The notes under the pieces are model-generated. The model was not told the DNA's origin. It worked only from the letters and a program-made list of their open reading frames with translations, and did not search any database. A stretch of 64,000 bases of DNA from Nipponacmea schrenckii (Eukaryota > Mollusca > Gastropoda > Lottiidae), in assembly GCA_030562195.1 (NCBI GenBank), contig CM060199.1, positions 39,762,338-39,826,337 of the forward strand, written 5' to 3'. The position numbers and the translations under genes were made by a program. The number at the start of each line of letters is the position of its first letter. The first letter of the stretch is position 1. Shown piece by piece: positions 10,893-22,570 of the stretch.

Positions 10893-12765
10893 CTCAATTA
10901 ACAATTTCCCTGATTTAAGCGAGACAAAAATAATGTCAAACACCTAGCCAATGATGCATCGCCATCAAAAGCTCCCTTTTCGCAGAAAATCAAAGTTTTT
11001 ATTTCGAATATATAGACGAATTGACGGAGATTAACTGTTTACTGATGTCCAATAAGGTTATTTCTAAGTATTGATAGAAGTCATTTAAGTCAAACTGGAC
11101 TCATAACACGTACAACATAAAAATAAACGAGAAGCAACAGGATGTGCCTTCTCAATAGGAAAAGGGACATTCAGTTATTATTCAGACCTACCAGCTTCAA
11201 CATCATCTGAGTTGTAGCTTTAGTAAGGGCGATATATCATACAATATTATATTTCTTTCAATCGCCATTAAAACAACCAATGTTAAATGTGTTTGTAAAA
11301 AGGTTTGACAATCAGGTACACTGAAAGTATCAATTTGCACGATTCAAATTTTCATTTTAGATATCCGTGGTTCCTTCAATACTGCTAAAACTAAGCGTTT
11401 GATGACGCCACTAAAACCATTTGTGATATAAGCATACTTTAGCATATTTTCGGGTTTTGTTATACATATGAATACAGTTAACGCCTTACAATAATTCTAT
11501 TCTATTACAGGATTAAAAGGATGTCAGACAAGTACTTATAAATGTTGTTATTATTCCCCATATAGATTTCAGTGTAGCTTATTTCTGAAGTAAACATACC
11601 GGTTACATATTACATATTTGAACTGTTACATCTGTTACATTATTGTTTACATTATAGTGTATTAAAATCAAGGTTTTTCACCCTATTGTAATAATAGTTT
11701 AATATTTAATTATAGTTTAACACAAACTAATTGTATCTAGGTGATACCGGATCTAGAAATAAACCGTTATTAAAACTAAATCATAACAACTCTGTCAAAC
11801 AGTCGTTATATCTATCAGAGTGTCACATTGTATCATTATTTTATCATATGGTAACGGGTGTCAACATCGGGCATGTATACATGGCAATGACCGACTATAA
11901 TAGAACATAATGTATTTAAATGTACAAATATGTCAACAAGCAGATTTAAAAACAAAAGGCAGAATATTTTATATTTTTTAAAACAAAACAGGAAGGTAAG
12001 GATCTGTAAATAAAGCAGGAATCTTAGAATTCCACAGTATTTGGAGACCAGCGAACTGCACCCACCAAGATAGCATGCCCGATTGTTGTTACTGTTAGTA
12101 ATCTGTTATGCTCAAAGCAATTTTGATGTATCCACCAATCAGCCCTATAGTTTAAGCCATTCTTCTATCAAAGCTGCTGTTATGTTTGAAGAACAGTGAG
12201 TTCTTCTTATCTAAACAAGGTCTACGTGATACATCATAAGACTTTATATAATGAATTTGATATGTTTCCAAACAACTAGATATGTTTATCAAAGTATATA
12301 ACAAAATGCTGAAATTCGGGCGACAGCAAAAAATATGGTGCAGTGATAGTGTGTTTAAAATAATCTTAATTGTTACATTACACAGTGTCATTAACGAAAC
12401 GTTGATGTTGTTACAGTGCTGGTGACAATGTACCTGAATCAGATTTCATTTATCAGTTACCCAAATTCTAGTCATGTGTAAATATTCAACTGTAGAATAT
12501 GAAGCTGATCTGAATCTATTACTATGAACAAAATTCGTACAAAAACTGGTCTTCGTTAACTTAAAAACCTCTAATCCAGATATTGATTGGTCCGTAGATG
12601 AGAAATATTTCTACTATATTATATTAATAATTGTAAAGTTTTTATTAAAACACTAATTAATTTCCAGACATTTTCTTCGTATTGATCACATTTTAGATTA
12701 CCTTAACAACAGTCGAAAAGACTAACAATATTGTCATACATCGAATCTAAACTTGGTAGAATGTT
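10893..12765. other. AT-rich spacer
   Basis: There is no array or recognised element in nearly 1.9 kb. A 79-codon minus-strand frame at 12152-12391 has no supporting signals. Confidence 0.4.
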
Positions 12766-13600
12766 AACGGGATCGCGTCCTTGTATATTGGACCTTCTTA
12801 TGACCCATGTAAAATAAAGAGTCTATGTTTGTCCTCATGGACTGAATGTCAGACAGGACCATGTCCTTGTGTATTGGACCTAATTCTGACCCATGTAAAA
12901 TAAAGAGTCTTGTTTTCTCTATGGTGAATGTTAGACAGGACATCCTTGTGTATTGGACCTAATTCTAACCCATGTAAAATAAAGAGTCTTTGTTTGTCTC
13001 TATGGGCTGAATGTTAGACAGGACCATATCCTTGTGTATTGGACCTAATTCTAACCCATGTAAAATAAAGAGTCTATGTTTGTCTCCATGGGCTGAATGT
13101 AAGACAGAACCATGTCCTTGTGTATTGGACCTAATTCTGACCCATGTAAAATAAAGAGTCTATGTTTGTCTCTATGGGTTGAATGTTAGACAGGACCATA
13201 TCCTTGTGTATTGGACCTAATTCTGACCCATGTAAAATAAAGAGTCTATGTTTGTCTCTATAGGTTGAATGTTAGACAGGACCATGTCCTTGTGTATTGG
13301 ACCTAATTCTGACCCATGTAAAATAAAGAGTCAATGTTTGTCTCTATGGACTGAATGTTAGACAGGACCATGTCCTTGTGTATTGGACCTAATTCTGACC
13401 CATGTAAAATAAAGAGTCTATGTTTGTCTCCATGGACTGAATGTTAGACAGGACCACCATGTCCTTGTGTATTGGACCTAATTCTGACCCATGTAAAATA
13501 AAGAGTCTATGTTTGTCTCCATGGGCTGAATGTTAGACAGGTCCACGACCATATCATTGTGTATTGGATCTGATTCTCTCCCATTTAAAATAAAGAATTT
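12766..13600 (+). repeat. 86-bp satellite, locus 1 (plus)
   Basis: There are about 9.5 copies of an 86-bp unit, phased for example at 13202 and 13288. Each unit contains CCTTGTGTATTGGACCTAAT, CCCATGTAAAATAAAGAGTC and GAATGTTAGACAGGACCA, so each carries an AATAAA hexamer on this strand. One unit is deleted internally (about 12905-12950). The same satellite occurs on the opposite strand at 60718-61040 and 62848-63400. Near 13580 the array ends in AAATAAAGAATTTGTTATTATTA, which resembles the outer edge of the 62848 array, so a shared element end is possible. Confidence 0.95.
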
Positions 13601-13891
13601 GTTATTATTAATCTACCAAACCTATTGAACCATCGTAATCTAAAAACTATAACCAATATAAGTATTGGTATAAATCGGTAAAGCTAAAACCAATATTATG
13701 AATATTAGATCAAGAAATTAATTTGACGTTAGTATAACGATTTTAAAATAAAACGAAAGTAGAAATATTATATGTTTCTTCTCAATGCTATTTTGATTTT
13801 ATTGAATATTCTACGAAATTCTTATTATCAATTTTTTCATTCACTTTCGCACAATTTTCACTGTGTGCTATAGGCTATGAATGTTTTTTAC

Positions 13892-14010
13892 AAGGCAGTT
13901 GGAAATCGAGAAATAGCACTCCTGGCAACTTTCAACCCGGCAACATCTGCACGGCGCTACCCGTCTTCCCTAGCCCTTTTATATACAAAAGACGTAAATC
14001 ATCATTCATA
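13892..14010 (+). mobile_element. SINE-A fragment, degenerate
   Basis: Decayed 3' half of SINE-A: GTTGGAAATCGAGAA, CTCCTGGCAACTTTC, CTACCCGTCTTCCCTAGCCC and AAGACGTAAATC followed by a CATTCAT tail. The open frame from 13877 to 14146 runs through this and the adjoining retrocopy and is not a gene. Confidence 0.6.
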
Positions 14011-14070
14011 TATTTTTTGGGGGGTCAATCGGAGAAAGGGGACACAGAGAATAAATATTATAGATACATC

Positions 14071-14201
14071 AGAATATAATTGTATATTTGAGGATGGAAA
14101 AAAATGTATTCTTTCAGTTCGATTAACTTGGTGCGGATATTTGTAATATATGTAATATTAATTAGGTACATGTATGGTTATGTTTACAATATAATAAATA
14201 A

Positions 14202-14237
<36 letters not shown>

Positions 14238-14247
14238 ATATAATTGT
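14071..14247 (+). pseudogene. polyadenylated retrocopy with 13-bp TSD
   Basis: A 13-bp direct repeat, AGAATATAATTGT, occurs at 14071-14083 and again at 14235-14247. Between them lies about 150 bp that ends in AATAAATAAGATTT and about 29 consecutive A residues (14207-14235). A polyadenylation hexamer 10-15 nt before a pure A tail, flanked by a target-site duplication, is the mark of LINE-machinery retroposition of a polyadenylated RNA. The insert is therefore the 3' end of some transcript, truncated at its 5' side. The perfect duplication and uninterrupted tail suggest a recent event. Its parent is unknown; one frame reads FEDGKKCILSVRLTWCGYL before a stop, but this may be chance. Confidence 0.85.
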
Positions 14248-14554
14248 GGTTAGTTGTTCTTGGTTACTTAATCAAGTACAGTCTAATATAGCAAAAACCT
14301 GTACAGTTATTGAGAGAAAGCAAATCCACGTACATGTATATCTCAATAAATATAATAACAATTCTCCTCTCCCCCCGGGGCCACGAAAAATTCCCACGCC
14401 AACTATTACTGATATGCTTGTATATTGTGCGAAACCTAGTCAAGTTATCTTCAAACCTAGTTTCTTATCTATTCCTTCAAGGTTATTACAATTGTTTCAA
14501 TTTCTACATTTTAATATCAAATCACAGCTGTTCACTATTAAATAACGAACGAAA

Positions 14555-14888
14555 TTTTTATGGTATACTACTCCTAGGTTTTATTACAAACAACGTTTCA
14601 ACAATCTACATTGCCATCATCAGGTGAAATAACGATCATTTTTTTATGGTATACTACTCCTAGGTATTATTACAAACAACGTTTGAACAATCTACATTGC
14701 CATCATCAGGTGAAATAACGAACATTTTTTTATGGTATACTACTCCTAGGTTTTATTACAAACAACGTTTCAACAATCTACATTGCCATCATCAGGTGAA
14801 ATAACGAACATTTTTTATGGTATACTACTCCTTGGTTTTATTACAAACAACGTTTCAACAATTTACATTGTCATCATCAGGTGATTAC
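14555..14888 (-). repeat. 86-bp GAAACGTT-core array (14.6 kb)
   Basis: There are nearly four copies (starts near 14559, 14645, 14731 and 14816) of an 85-86 bp unit unrelated to the 86-bp satellite at 12.8 kb. On the minus strand each unit reads CACCTGATGATGGCAATGTA, then GATTGTTGAAACGTTG, then a segment ending AGGAGTAGTATACCATAAAA. Single diverged copies are at about 20598-20665 and 35333-35405, so the unit is a dispersed repeat that was amplified here. The minus orientation ends A-rich, like the 3' end of a retroelement. The overlapping plus-strand frames at 14246-14627 are incidental. Confidence 0.85.
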
Positions 14889-16433
14889 CTGTTCTCTATA
14901 GTAACTGAACCCTTTAAAAGATGGCGCGTCAGAAAAGGTAACAAACGCGGACTTCGAACGTTCTGAATTAAATTAACCAATCTACGTGCAAATGTGATAT
15001 ATTGCTTTGGATTGGTGATGTTGGTGATGGCATAAATCATTTACTTTTGAAAACCCCACCCCTTCTCCCAAAATATCACTTTAATAATCTGCTATCAAAG
15101 TCAAACTCCTCTCCAATCCTACCAATAAGACTTGTTATAAATAATATATAAAGAAAAATAAATACAGGCTTATAAAAGGCCTACAGGATTTTCTTTTAAT
15201 TCTTGTATTGACAAGTAAAACCTTGTGTAAAGCCGTGGTAGTAAACAATGTGACAATACTGAGTAAAGTTCTCAATTAATATTAAAAATGTAAGAGCTCC
15301 GTCTCCTTGATCAATTTAGCGCAGATAAACAAACAGGAACAAAATTCTATTAGCTATCTACCAAAAAAATTACCTAACAAAATTTTCAGCCATTCGATAA
15401 TTTCATTTTTTATGGAACTGAACGTTTTTTTGTACTATTTACTTGTAATTACTTCAGTCTCGACATGAAAAACATCTAAAACACAAAAGACAAGACAAAT
15501 AAACCATGAAGATCTTATTTCTAATTAAAAAAATCACGAAATGTCAAACGTCATTTATTTTTTGAAGAATTTTTTGTCAATCAATTGAGGATGATAAAGT
15601 AAAATCGAACTCATCGATGATTTCACCAACATTTATCTTGGCCAGTGCTTCTACTGACAATTGCCTACCTTACCCAATATTAACGATGTTTGATACAATG
15701 ATAATAATTAATGTTTATATTCATAATGCGAGGTCTATAGCTAGTCTTTTTTAATATCAAGATTAATTTTGGCTAAAACCTACTAATATTAATTTAAAGG
15801 CAATTTCCTCCTCACGTAATTTTTCTGAAGATCGACTTAACTTTAAGCTACTAAATTTAAAAACCTATTAATATCATTTGATTAAATTGTTACTCTTATA
15901 GATCTGTTACCGTTTCAGTTACCGTAAGTTATTGTCAACTGATGACTCGATTACCTTGGTAACTCAAATATATTAAGTTATCCCCAATATATACTTTGAC
16001 GGGAAAACTTATTACCATAGTCCAAATAATAGTATAATATTTTTAAAAATGAGGATATATAAAACATGAGGATCATGTAACTGTTTATACGCGCACAAAT
16101 AAAGTTTTCTAAACAAATAACTCTCAAGTTTTATCACAAAATAATTTTAGTTTTTAGAAAAATGTAATGAATTAATTAATAAGTTTTAATTAAAAATAAT
16201 AAATTTAACTTACCGTTAATAGTAAATTATTCCAATGCTTGTCTTCCAATAGGTCCAAATAACCAAAGATTCATTGATATACCATACAGCTGTAATAAAC
16301 CATACGTTCTAGTGTTCAATAAATTCCAGTATAAAGCCAAGCCGTGTTATCACTGTCTATCTACAAGTACATTGAATAGAGGAATGGAATGAGGAATTAA
16401 AGATAGACATCTATCTTAATACACGATCAATGG
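14889..16433. other. AT-rich spacer
   Basis: A spliceable but closed segment is seen on the minus strand at about 16214-16303 (acceptor GGTTTATTACAG, donor CG|GTAAGTT); every frame has a stop, so it could only be a non-coding or terminal exon. Nothing else is recognised. Confidence 0.35.
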
Positions 16434-17200
16434 TCCACATGTTATATTAGTAATACGCCAACACTTACTCTGTCATTGTACATGTCATATCAATAACGCG
16501 TCAACGATTACTCTGTCAATGTACATGTTACATTAGTAATACATCAACGATAACTCTGTAGTTGTACATGTTATACCAATAATACGTCAACGATTAGTGT
16601 CATTGTACATGTCATACCAATAACACGTCAACGATTACTCTGTCATTGTACATATTATACCAGTAATACGTCAACGATTACTCTGTCATTGTACATATTA
16701 TACCAGTAATACGTCAACAATTACTCTGTCATTGTACATGTTATACCAATAATACGTCAACGATTACTCTGTCATTGTACATGTTATATCAGTAATACGT
16801 CAACGATTACTCTGTCATTGTACATGTTATACTAGTAATACGTCAAAAATTACTCTGTCATTGTACATGTTATACCAATAATACGTCAACGATTACTCTG
16901 TCATTGTACATGTTATACCAGTAATACGTCAACGATTACTCTGTCATTGTACATGTTATACAATAATACGTCAACGATTACTCTGTCATTGTACATGTTA
17001 TACCAGTAATACGTCAAAGATTACTCTGTCATTGTACATGTCATACCAATAATACATCAACGATTACTCTGTCATTGTACATGTTATACCAATAATACGT
17101 CAACGATTACTCTGTCATTGTACATGTCATACCAATAATACGTCAACGATTACTCTGTCATTGTACATGGCACACTAGTAATACGTCAACGATTACTCCT
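16434..17200. repeat. 43-bp minisatellite
   Basis: There are about 18 copies of a 43-bp unit (for example 16751 and 16794) containing AATACGTCAACGATTACTCT, GTCATTGTACATG and TTATACCA(A/G)T. Units differ mostly by single substitutions. There is no reading frame, since the period is not a multiple of three. Confidence 0.95.
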
Positions 17201-17934
17201 TTTCTCTGCTTTGTACAAGATATACTTTAAGCGTCACTGCGGTAAGTGTTTAAAAACAGGTCTAAAGTATCTGAAAATATTGGGAAAAATTACACGTAGC
17301 TCTTGCAATATCAGAAGCATAAACACTACTCCCCACTCGTGTATGCCGCTGAACCCATCATTTTAAAAAAGATTACGAAGTTAAATACAAAAGAACTATA
17401 GTTATAATTTAAACTGTCAAAATAAACGACATCGTATGACATGAATTATGCCAGTATGGCATCTTAAACTCCTGCCGTTGAGTATTCGTGCGTGTGGTTC
17501 GCAATTATCTCGTTGTCATCTTAAAATAAAAAGAATTGTTTGACGAATCGCATACACTGTGAATTATAGGAATAACTGACATGCGAAACTGTAAATAAAT
17601 TTCAAGTGTTATTATCCTAAATATACGGACTTGAAAAAAGGCGGTATCAGGCCCTTTTTTCTCGAATTCTTAATAGATGAACACTCAGTGATTTCTCACT
17701 AAAATACACACTATTGAATGAATTTCGAATGTCTAATTTGCTGCTGTACAGCTGAGAAAATTGACCAAATTTATTGTTTATTAAAAAGAAAACAAAATCT
17801 GAAAATTAATTTTAGGTGTGAACAAAGAGCATTTTTAATTCTACATTTAGTATCAACAGGGACGTTTCCTGTAACTTTCTTCCCGTTGCAATAGAAACCA
17901 AATCAATATGCGTTGAGAAGTTCTCAAGAATTGT
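17201..17934. other. AT-rich spacer
   Basis: A strong donor-like CTGCG|GTAAGTG is present at about 17250, but no credible exon precedes it. Nothing else is recognised. Confidence 0.35.
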
Positions 17935-18118
17935 GAATATATTCATCAGAAGACAGAAGACTAGAAGCCGTTTTTGAAAAACGCCTAATCAATTTATTAA
18001 GCGTTTTTCAATATCAAATGCATCCTTATGAATACTTACTAAGTTTTTTGAATATTTATTCTTTTTTTACGTTACTTATGTCAGGTATATTTACTTATGA
18101 ATAGAGCTCTTATTGGCC
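17935..18118 (-). mobile_element. TTAA-MITE relative, minus, partial
   Basis: Reverse complement of the inner part of the 10543/26392/56660 MITE family. It shows GGCCAATAAGAG at its right edge (about 18104-18115), ATATTCAAAAAACTTAGTAA and a hairpin GAAAAACGC..GCGTTTTTC at about 17975-18021. Terminal repeats are not preserved. Confidence 0.55.
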
Positions 18119-18146
18119 ACGTTTAAAATTTTCAAATTTTTATGTT

Positions 18147-18385
18147 CATTCTTAGACCCATTAGAAGGGACTGACATGGAAAGAGCGTCCAGTCGTTCGG
18201 ATGGGACAATAAACCGTGTTCTTCAGTCTGTGCACGTTAAAGATCCCTCTACAGTTGGAAATTGTAAAAAGAGTAAGCAATTGCAAAATTTCCTTCATTG
18301 CACACTGCATGTTGTTGCCCGTCTTCATTAGCCAATAACGTGCAAAGAAGTAGGATGTAAAACTCCATTCATTTTATTTATTAAT
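18147..18385 (+). mobile_element. SINE-A, 5'-truncated
   Basis: The SINE-A body and tail begin at about AGAAGGGACTGACATGGAAA and continue through GTGCACGTTAAAGATCCCTC, CATTGCACACTGCATG and GTAGGATGTAAAACTCC, ending in a CATTTTATTTATT tail. The tRNA-like head is missing. The open frame at 18113-18331 lies inside it and is incidental. Confidence 0.75.
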
Positions 18386-18689
18386 GTGTTATCAGATGAA
18401 GGGCTGCTACCAAAAGAAAGGGGCAGTATCTCTATGTCTATATCATATCTGCGTCTTATATCCCATAGCATATAATAACAATAACAACTTAAGACCTTTG
18501 GGCATCTCTTTACATATCCTTGACCATATCGGCTAAGTGGTTCATTAATAAACCATTAAAACAATGCCTGACTTCTAAATAATTATGTCTGTACATGTAT
18601 AAGGCTTAATGTATTAATGAATATACAATGGTTCTATACATCCGAAACATACATGATTAGTAAAGATAAACTAACGACATTGTTCGGAA

Positions 18690-18755
18690 CGTTCCGTCCC
18701 ATTAAACACATTCAGTACAGAAAGAGTAGGACGTAAAACTTCATTTTTAATTTTT
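18690..18755 (+). mobile_element. SINE-A 3' tail
   Basis: A short 3' fragment: CATTCAGTACAGAAAGAGTAG then GACGTAAAACTTCATTTTTA and a T run. Confidence 0.6.
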
Positions 18756-19047
18756 TTTTTTATGTGATTCGGTCAGAACTGTAGATATAAACCGTTGAAA
18801 TCTTGGATAAGAATACTGACTTGATGACGATATATATTTCAAATCCAGTGTTAATAAATAGCAATATTGAGACGTTTTGGATTAATTCCGCAGTCAACTG
18901 AACGCTCCGAAACGTCGCATACAACAAAACCCGTGAACACCTCGACATAACGTTAGTTAAAACCGTATAAAGTAAATAAAAAGATGTACTATTATAAAGT
19001 TTCTAATATTAGGTTTAAAAGTAAAGAACTAGACAAGGAAAAGAATG

Positions 19048-19189
19048 TTAAAGAGATCGACTGAGATACCGGTAGCTGTCAATCATCATCTTTACAGCTT
19101 CTATATTGCACGCTAATACCTTGGTATCCTTCTGTATAGAACTGAAGAGCTCTTTTATCCACTTAATAAAGCCCACTTGGACACGAAAG
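19048..19189 (-). CDS. weak candidate terminal exon
   Basis: On the minus strand an AG (ACCATCTAG) is followed by one nucleotide and 46 open codons to TAA. The translation includes VGFIKWIKELFSSIQKDTKV and CNIEAVKMMIDSYRYLSR, which look amphipathic and not repetitive. The acceptor lacks a good pyrimidine tract. A strong donor-like GGT|GTAAGTA lies only about 25 bp upstream, which conflicts with this model. The length is compatible with chance and no family is recognised. Confidence 0.2.
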
Positions 19190-19634
19190 CTAGATGGTTT
19201 TAGATGTACTTACACCGATCATAGTAATGTAGACTAAATCAACAACTGTTGGGTCCAAAATAATAAACAAAAAGTTCAAATTCCAAATAACAAACACACG
19301 TACAGATTACAAATTAATTCCAATATGTTCTGTACAAATCTTTAGATAAAAATAATGATGACCTAGCAAATTCCAGGCAATGTATTCAATCAAAATTATA
19401 AAACGCGTATCCTGTATCTCCCTCGGGATTTTAAATATGAAAAAACATTCTATATTTTCAATAACGCGGATTGAAATTGAACAAACAACAATGTAAACAT
19501 AAATTATAAGGTATTAGGCTCACAGATGTACATTCCCTTGATTCTAGTTCAAATTGACCCCCCCCCCCCGAAAAGATAACAATGCGTGTCCCATTTCATC
19601 TAAATGGATAAAAGAATTTTTTTTAATAAGGATA

Positions 19635-19700
19635 ACAACTCAGGTTGACCAAGGTCCTTTCTTCTGGGCACTCGGCCAAATGACATAGATCATTCCGTGA
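19635..19700 (-). mobile_element. SINE-B remnant
   Basis: The segment GGTCCTTTCTTCTGGGC, then CTCGGCCAAATGACAT and GATTATCCGTACCGA, aligns in order with the SINE-B body of 52235-52550 and 54575-54835. Substitutions are many and both ends are missing. Confidence 0.45.
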
Positions 19701-20296
19701 TTATCCGTACCGAATTACAATGTCAACCGAGATAGAAAGCCAGGCCTTCGCTGGTATTCTCTTGTGATAGTTCATTTCCAAATAAACAAATGCGATACGA
19801 CATTAAATATGATGAAAATACAGTAATCTGTATTAGAAATCGTGTTGCTTCTTGTTCAAAACAGATAAATCATTTACAATTCCTGTCGTTACAAAGCTCA
19901 TTAAAGTTTCAAAAAATTTGACCCTTAAACATTTCACGTGAAAAACAACATTCAGCACGACCTTCGTGTTTGACACAATATAAAATAGTCTGTTATAGGA
20001 AACGATCTTTCATTACCGGATAAAACGCATTTCAATTCGACATGTTTATTTATATTAACAATCTGAAACCGTTGAGAGATATAGTTACATACTACGAAGC
20101 CTTTTCCAGCTTTGTGGACCTTTAAGAAACCAACGTAGAGTAAAAAAGCTTAGTCGTAAATTGCCATCAGTCGTAGAATAGTGTTTCTGAGATTGTAAAA
20201 AGATGGAATAACTAAAATACAATCTAGTAGCAATGAAGTTCTATGGTTTGAAATTTCCGGAACATCTGTCATTGTCTAGTTGAAGAGCTGGTTTAA

Positions 20297-20488
20297 ATAT
20301 GTTCAAGTTTTTCTACGACATCTTTAGAAACATTATCTGGTAGTCTCAATCATATATCCAGGATGACTTGTAGTCGACTGGTTATAGAAGAATGGTTGAT
20401 CAAGACTACTGGACAACACATCTTAAACAACGGTTTAATGTGGATTGGTGACTTACTGAGCGACCTCAAAGTCATCAATAACAAATGA
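20297..20488 (+). pseudogene. possible decayed reverse-transcriptase fragment
   Basis: A 63-codon open stretch begins after a TAA. It contains STTSLETLSGSLNHISRM. Reverse transcriptases of DIRS-type and related elements have a conserved L.SL.G.LN.. block between RT and RNase H, and the motif here resembles it in spacing. A later IEEWL..GLMWIGDLL stretch could match the start of the following region. The similarity is from memory, short, and without the RT active site, so an ordinary intergenic frame is a real alternative. It ends at a SINE-A copy. Confidence 0.2.
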
Positions 20489-20494
20489 TTTCAG

Positions 20495-20597
20495 TTTCAC
20501 GTCCTACTTTACTTAACCTTATGGGCTAAAGAAGACGGCAACAACATGCGATGTGAAAGGCGAGAAATTTTTGCCAGCGACATTAGCCTAATAATTC
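20495..20597 (-). mobile_element. SINE-A 3' part, minus
   Basis: Reverse-complement SINE-A tail: TTTCACGTCCTACTT, TTATGGGCTAAAGAAGACGG, CAACATGCGATGTGAAAGG and TTTTTGCCAGCGACATTAGCC. It is immediately followed by a solo copy of the 14.6-kb unit. Confidence 0.7.
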
Positions 20598-20665
20598 GAT
20601 GGTATGGTATACTACTCCTGGGTTTTTGTACTAAACATTTCAACAATTTACATTAGTAAGATAAG
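20598..20665 (-). repeat. solo copy of the 14.6-kb unit
   Basis: ATGGTATGGTATACTACTCC, then ACTAAACATTTCAACAATTTAC, matches the 14555-14888 unit with deletions and substitutions. It shows that the unit is dispersed, not only tandem. Confidence 0.7.
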
Positions 20666-21332
20666 AGGATCCATACCAAAAGAGTTGGCGACTATGTCTG
20701 TTGAGATTCTCAAACTAGACCAAAATCGTTTTAAAAAAAATATATACGAGTAACAGTTGAAGATTTATATTGTAGCTATGCGTATACACAACTTAGGATT
20801 ACTTGATGTTGAAAAGAGGAGTGAGGGGGAGGAACCGTCTTGACTTGTTGGGCCAAGCATACTCCTCTTCTGTAGAAGTATAAACTTGACCCTACGTTCT
20901 GTTCATGCTTCACTCTCTTAATTATTTGGGAGATTGTAGGTTTTGTGGTGGTTTCGAGCTACCTTACAACTGTTTTTAGATATTGGAATAATGTTACAAA
21001 TAATATTCTCAAAACAGAATCAACGCCTTCGTGGCAGTCAATGACACTCGAAGATAGCTTCAAGATGCTTCAATTGGATTGTATTTGGATCACTTTACTA
21101 TTTATAGTCCAATAGACTATCATATTGTTCAGATTGGGTGAATTTGAAGAAAAGTTAAAAGGTTTCGAATATTTCAAGATCATCGGGAAGAATGTTCCAT
21201 ATTCGAGACAAAACCCTTAAAAATAAAATATAGAGTTAAATATTCTGCTTGTGAGTACAAAAACTGGTCAGTTTGCTTTACAAAATCCTTTTCCTAGAAC
21301 ACTGGGTAACTTGAAAATGTTAAACTAGCATT
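20666..21332. other. AT-rich spacer
   Basis: No element is recognised. A plus-strand frame open across about 20992-21117 has no splice signals. Confidence 0.35.
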
Positions 21333-21664
<332 letters not shown>

Positions 21665-21784
21665 CGTTTTTATCGTCCTAATACATAACTAAATAAATAT
21701 TCTATAAAACATGAAATAAAATATACATTTATAAACATATAGTGAAAATAATGAAAGGCTTGACAACCAAAAAATACACAACAC

Positions 21785-21842
21785 CAATACAAATTAACAG
21801 GATACAAATTAACAGGATACAAATTAACAGGATACAAATAAA
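21785..21842. repeat. 15-bp short tandem repeat
   Basis: Nearly four copies of ACAGGATACAAATTA. The reading frame over it (about 21670-21855, minus) is incidental. Confidence 0.85.
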
Positions 21843-21934
21843 CGACTATATACATTAGATTAGAAACGAATTATCATTTATGAAAAGGCCAGGATGGAAA
21901 TATGTGTTTTTAAATCTTTAAACTAAAGGTAGAG

Positions 21935-22570
21935 GATATTGATCTTAAGGCAGATTGTTCCAGAAGAGAGGTGCCTGGTATTGATCTTAAGGCAGATTGT
22001 TCCAGAAGAGAGGTGCCTGGTATTGATCTTAAGGCAGATTATTCCAGAAGAGAGGTGCCTGGTATTGATCTTAAGGCAGATTATTCCAGAAGAGAGGTGC
22101 CTGGTATTGATCTTAAGGCAGATTGTTATAGAAGAGAGGTGCCTGGTATTGATCTTAAGGCAGATTATTCCAGAAGAGAGGTGCCTGGTATTGATCTTAA
22201 GGCAGATTATTCCAGAAGAGGGATGCCTGGTATTGATCTTAAGGCAGATTATTCCAGAAGAGAGGTGCCTGGTATTGATCTTAAGGCAGATTATTCCAGA
22301 AGAGAGGTGCCTGGTATTGATCTTAAGGCAGATTGTTCCAGAAGAGAGGTGCCTGGTATTGATCTTAAGGCAGATTATTCCAGAAGAGAGGTGCCTGGTA
22401 TTGATCTTAAGGCAGATTATTCCAGAAGAGAGGTGCCTGGTATTGATCTTAAGGCAGATTATTCCAGAAGAGGGATGCCTGGTATTGATCTTAAGGCAGA
22501 TTATTCCAGAAGAGAGGTGCCTGGTATTGGTCTTAAGGCAGATTATTCCAGAAGAGAGGTGCCTGGATAC
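21935..22570. repeat. 42-bp minisatellite, open on both strands
   Basis: There are about 15 highly similar copies of a 42-bp unit containing GTGCCTGGTATTGATCTTAA and GGCAGATTATTCCAGAAGAG. Because 42 is a multiple of three, several frames on both strands stay open for 200 codons or more (for example a 14-residue repeat containing PGIDLKADYSRREV on plus). The unit variants (GATTATTCC/GATTGTTCC, GAGAGGTG/GAGGGATG, GATCTT/GGTCTT) change the amino acid in this frame, so there is no codon-level constraint. I treat it as non-coding. Confidence 0.93.

Larger units (their letters stand above)
18756..20296. other. AT-rich DNA with weak exon and SINE traces
   Basis: It contains a weak coding candidate (19048-19189), a decayed SINE-B segment (19635-19700) and a run of ten or so C at 19558. 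The rest is unrecognised. Confidence 0.4.

Noticed and set aside
14555..14888. Hammerhead ribozyme in the 86-bp unit (CTGATGA ... GAAAC on the minus strand)
   Set aside because: An extra U follows CUGAUGA, the G-C pair that should open stem II is absent, and no stem III with a GUH cleavage site is found.
16214..16303. Minus-strand exon between good acceptor and donor
   Set aside because: All three frames contain stops before the donor, so it is not a coding internal exon.
16434..17200. CRISPR array
   Set aside because: The units are contiguous near-identical repeats without unique spacers, in a eukaryotic setting. The same applies to the other arrays.
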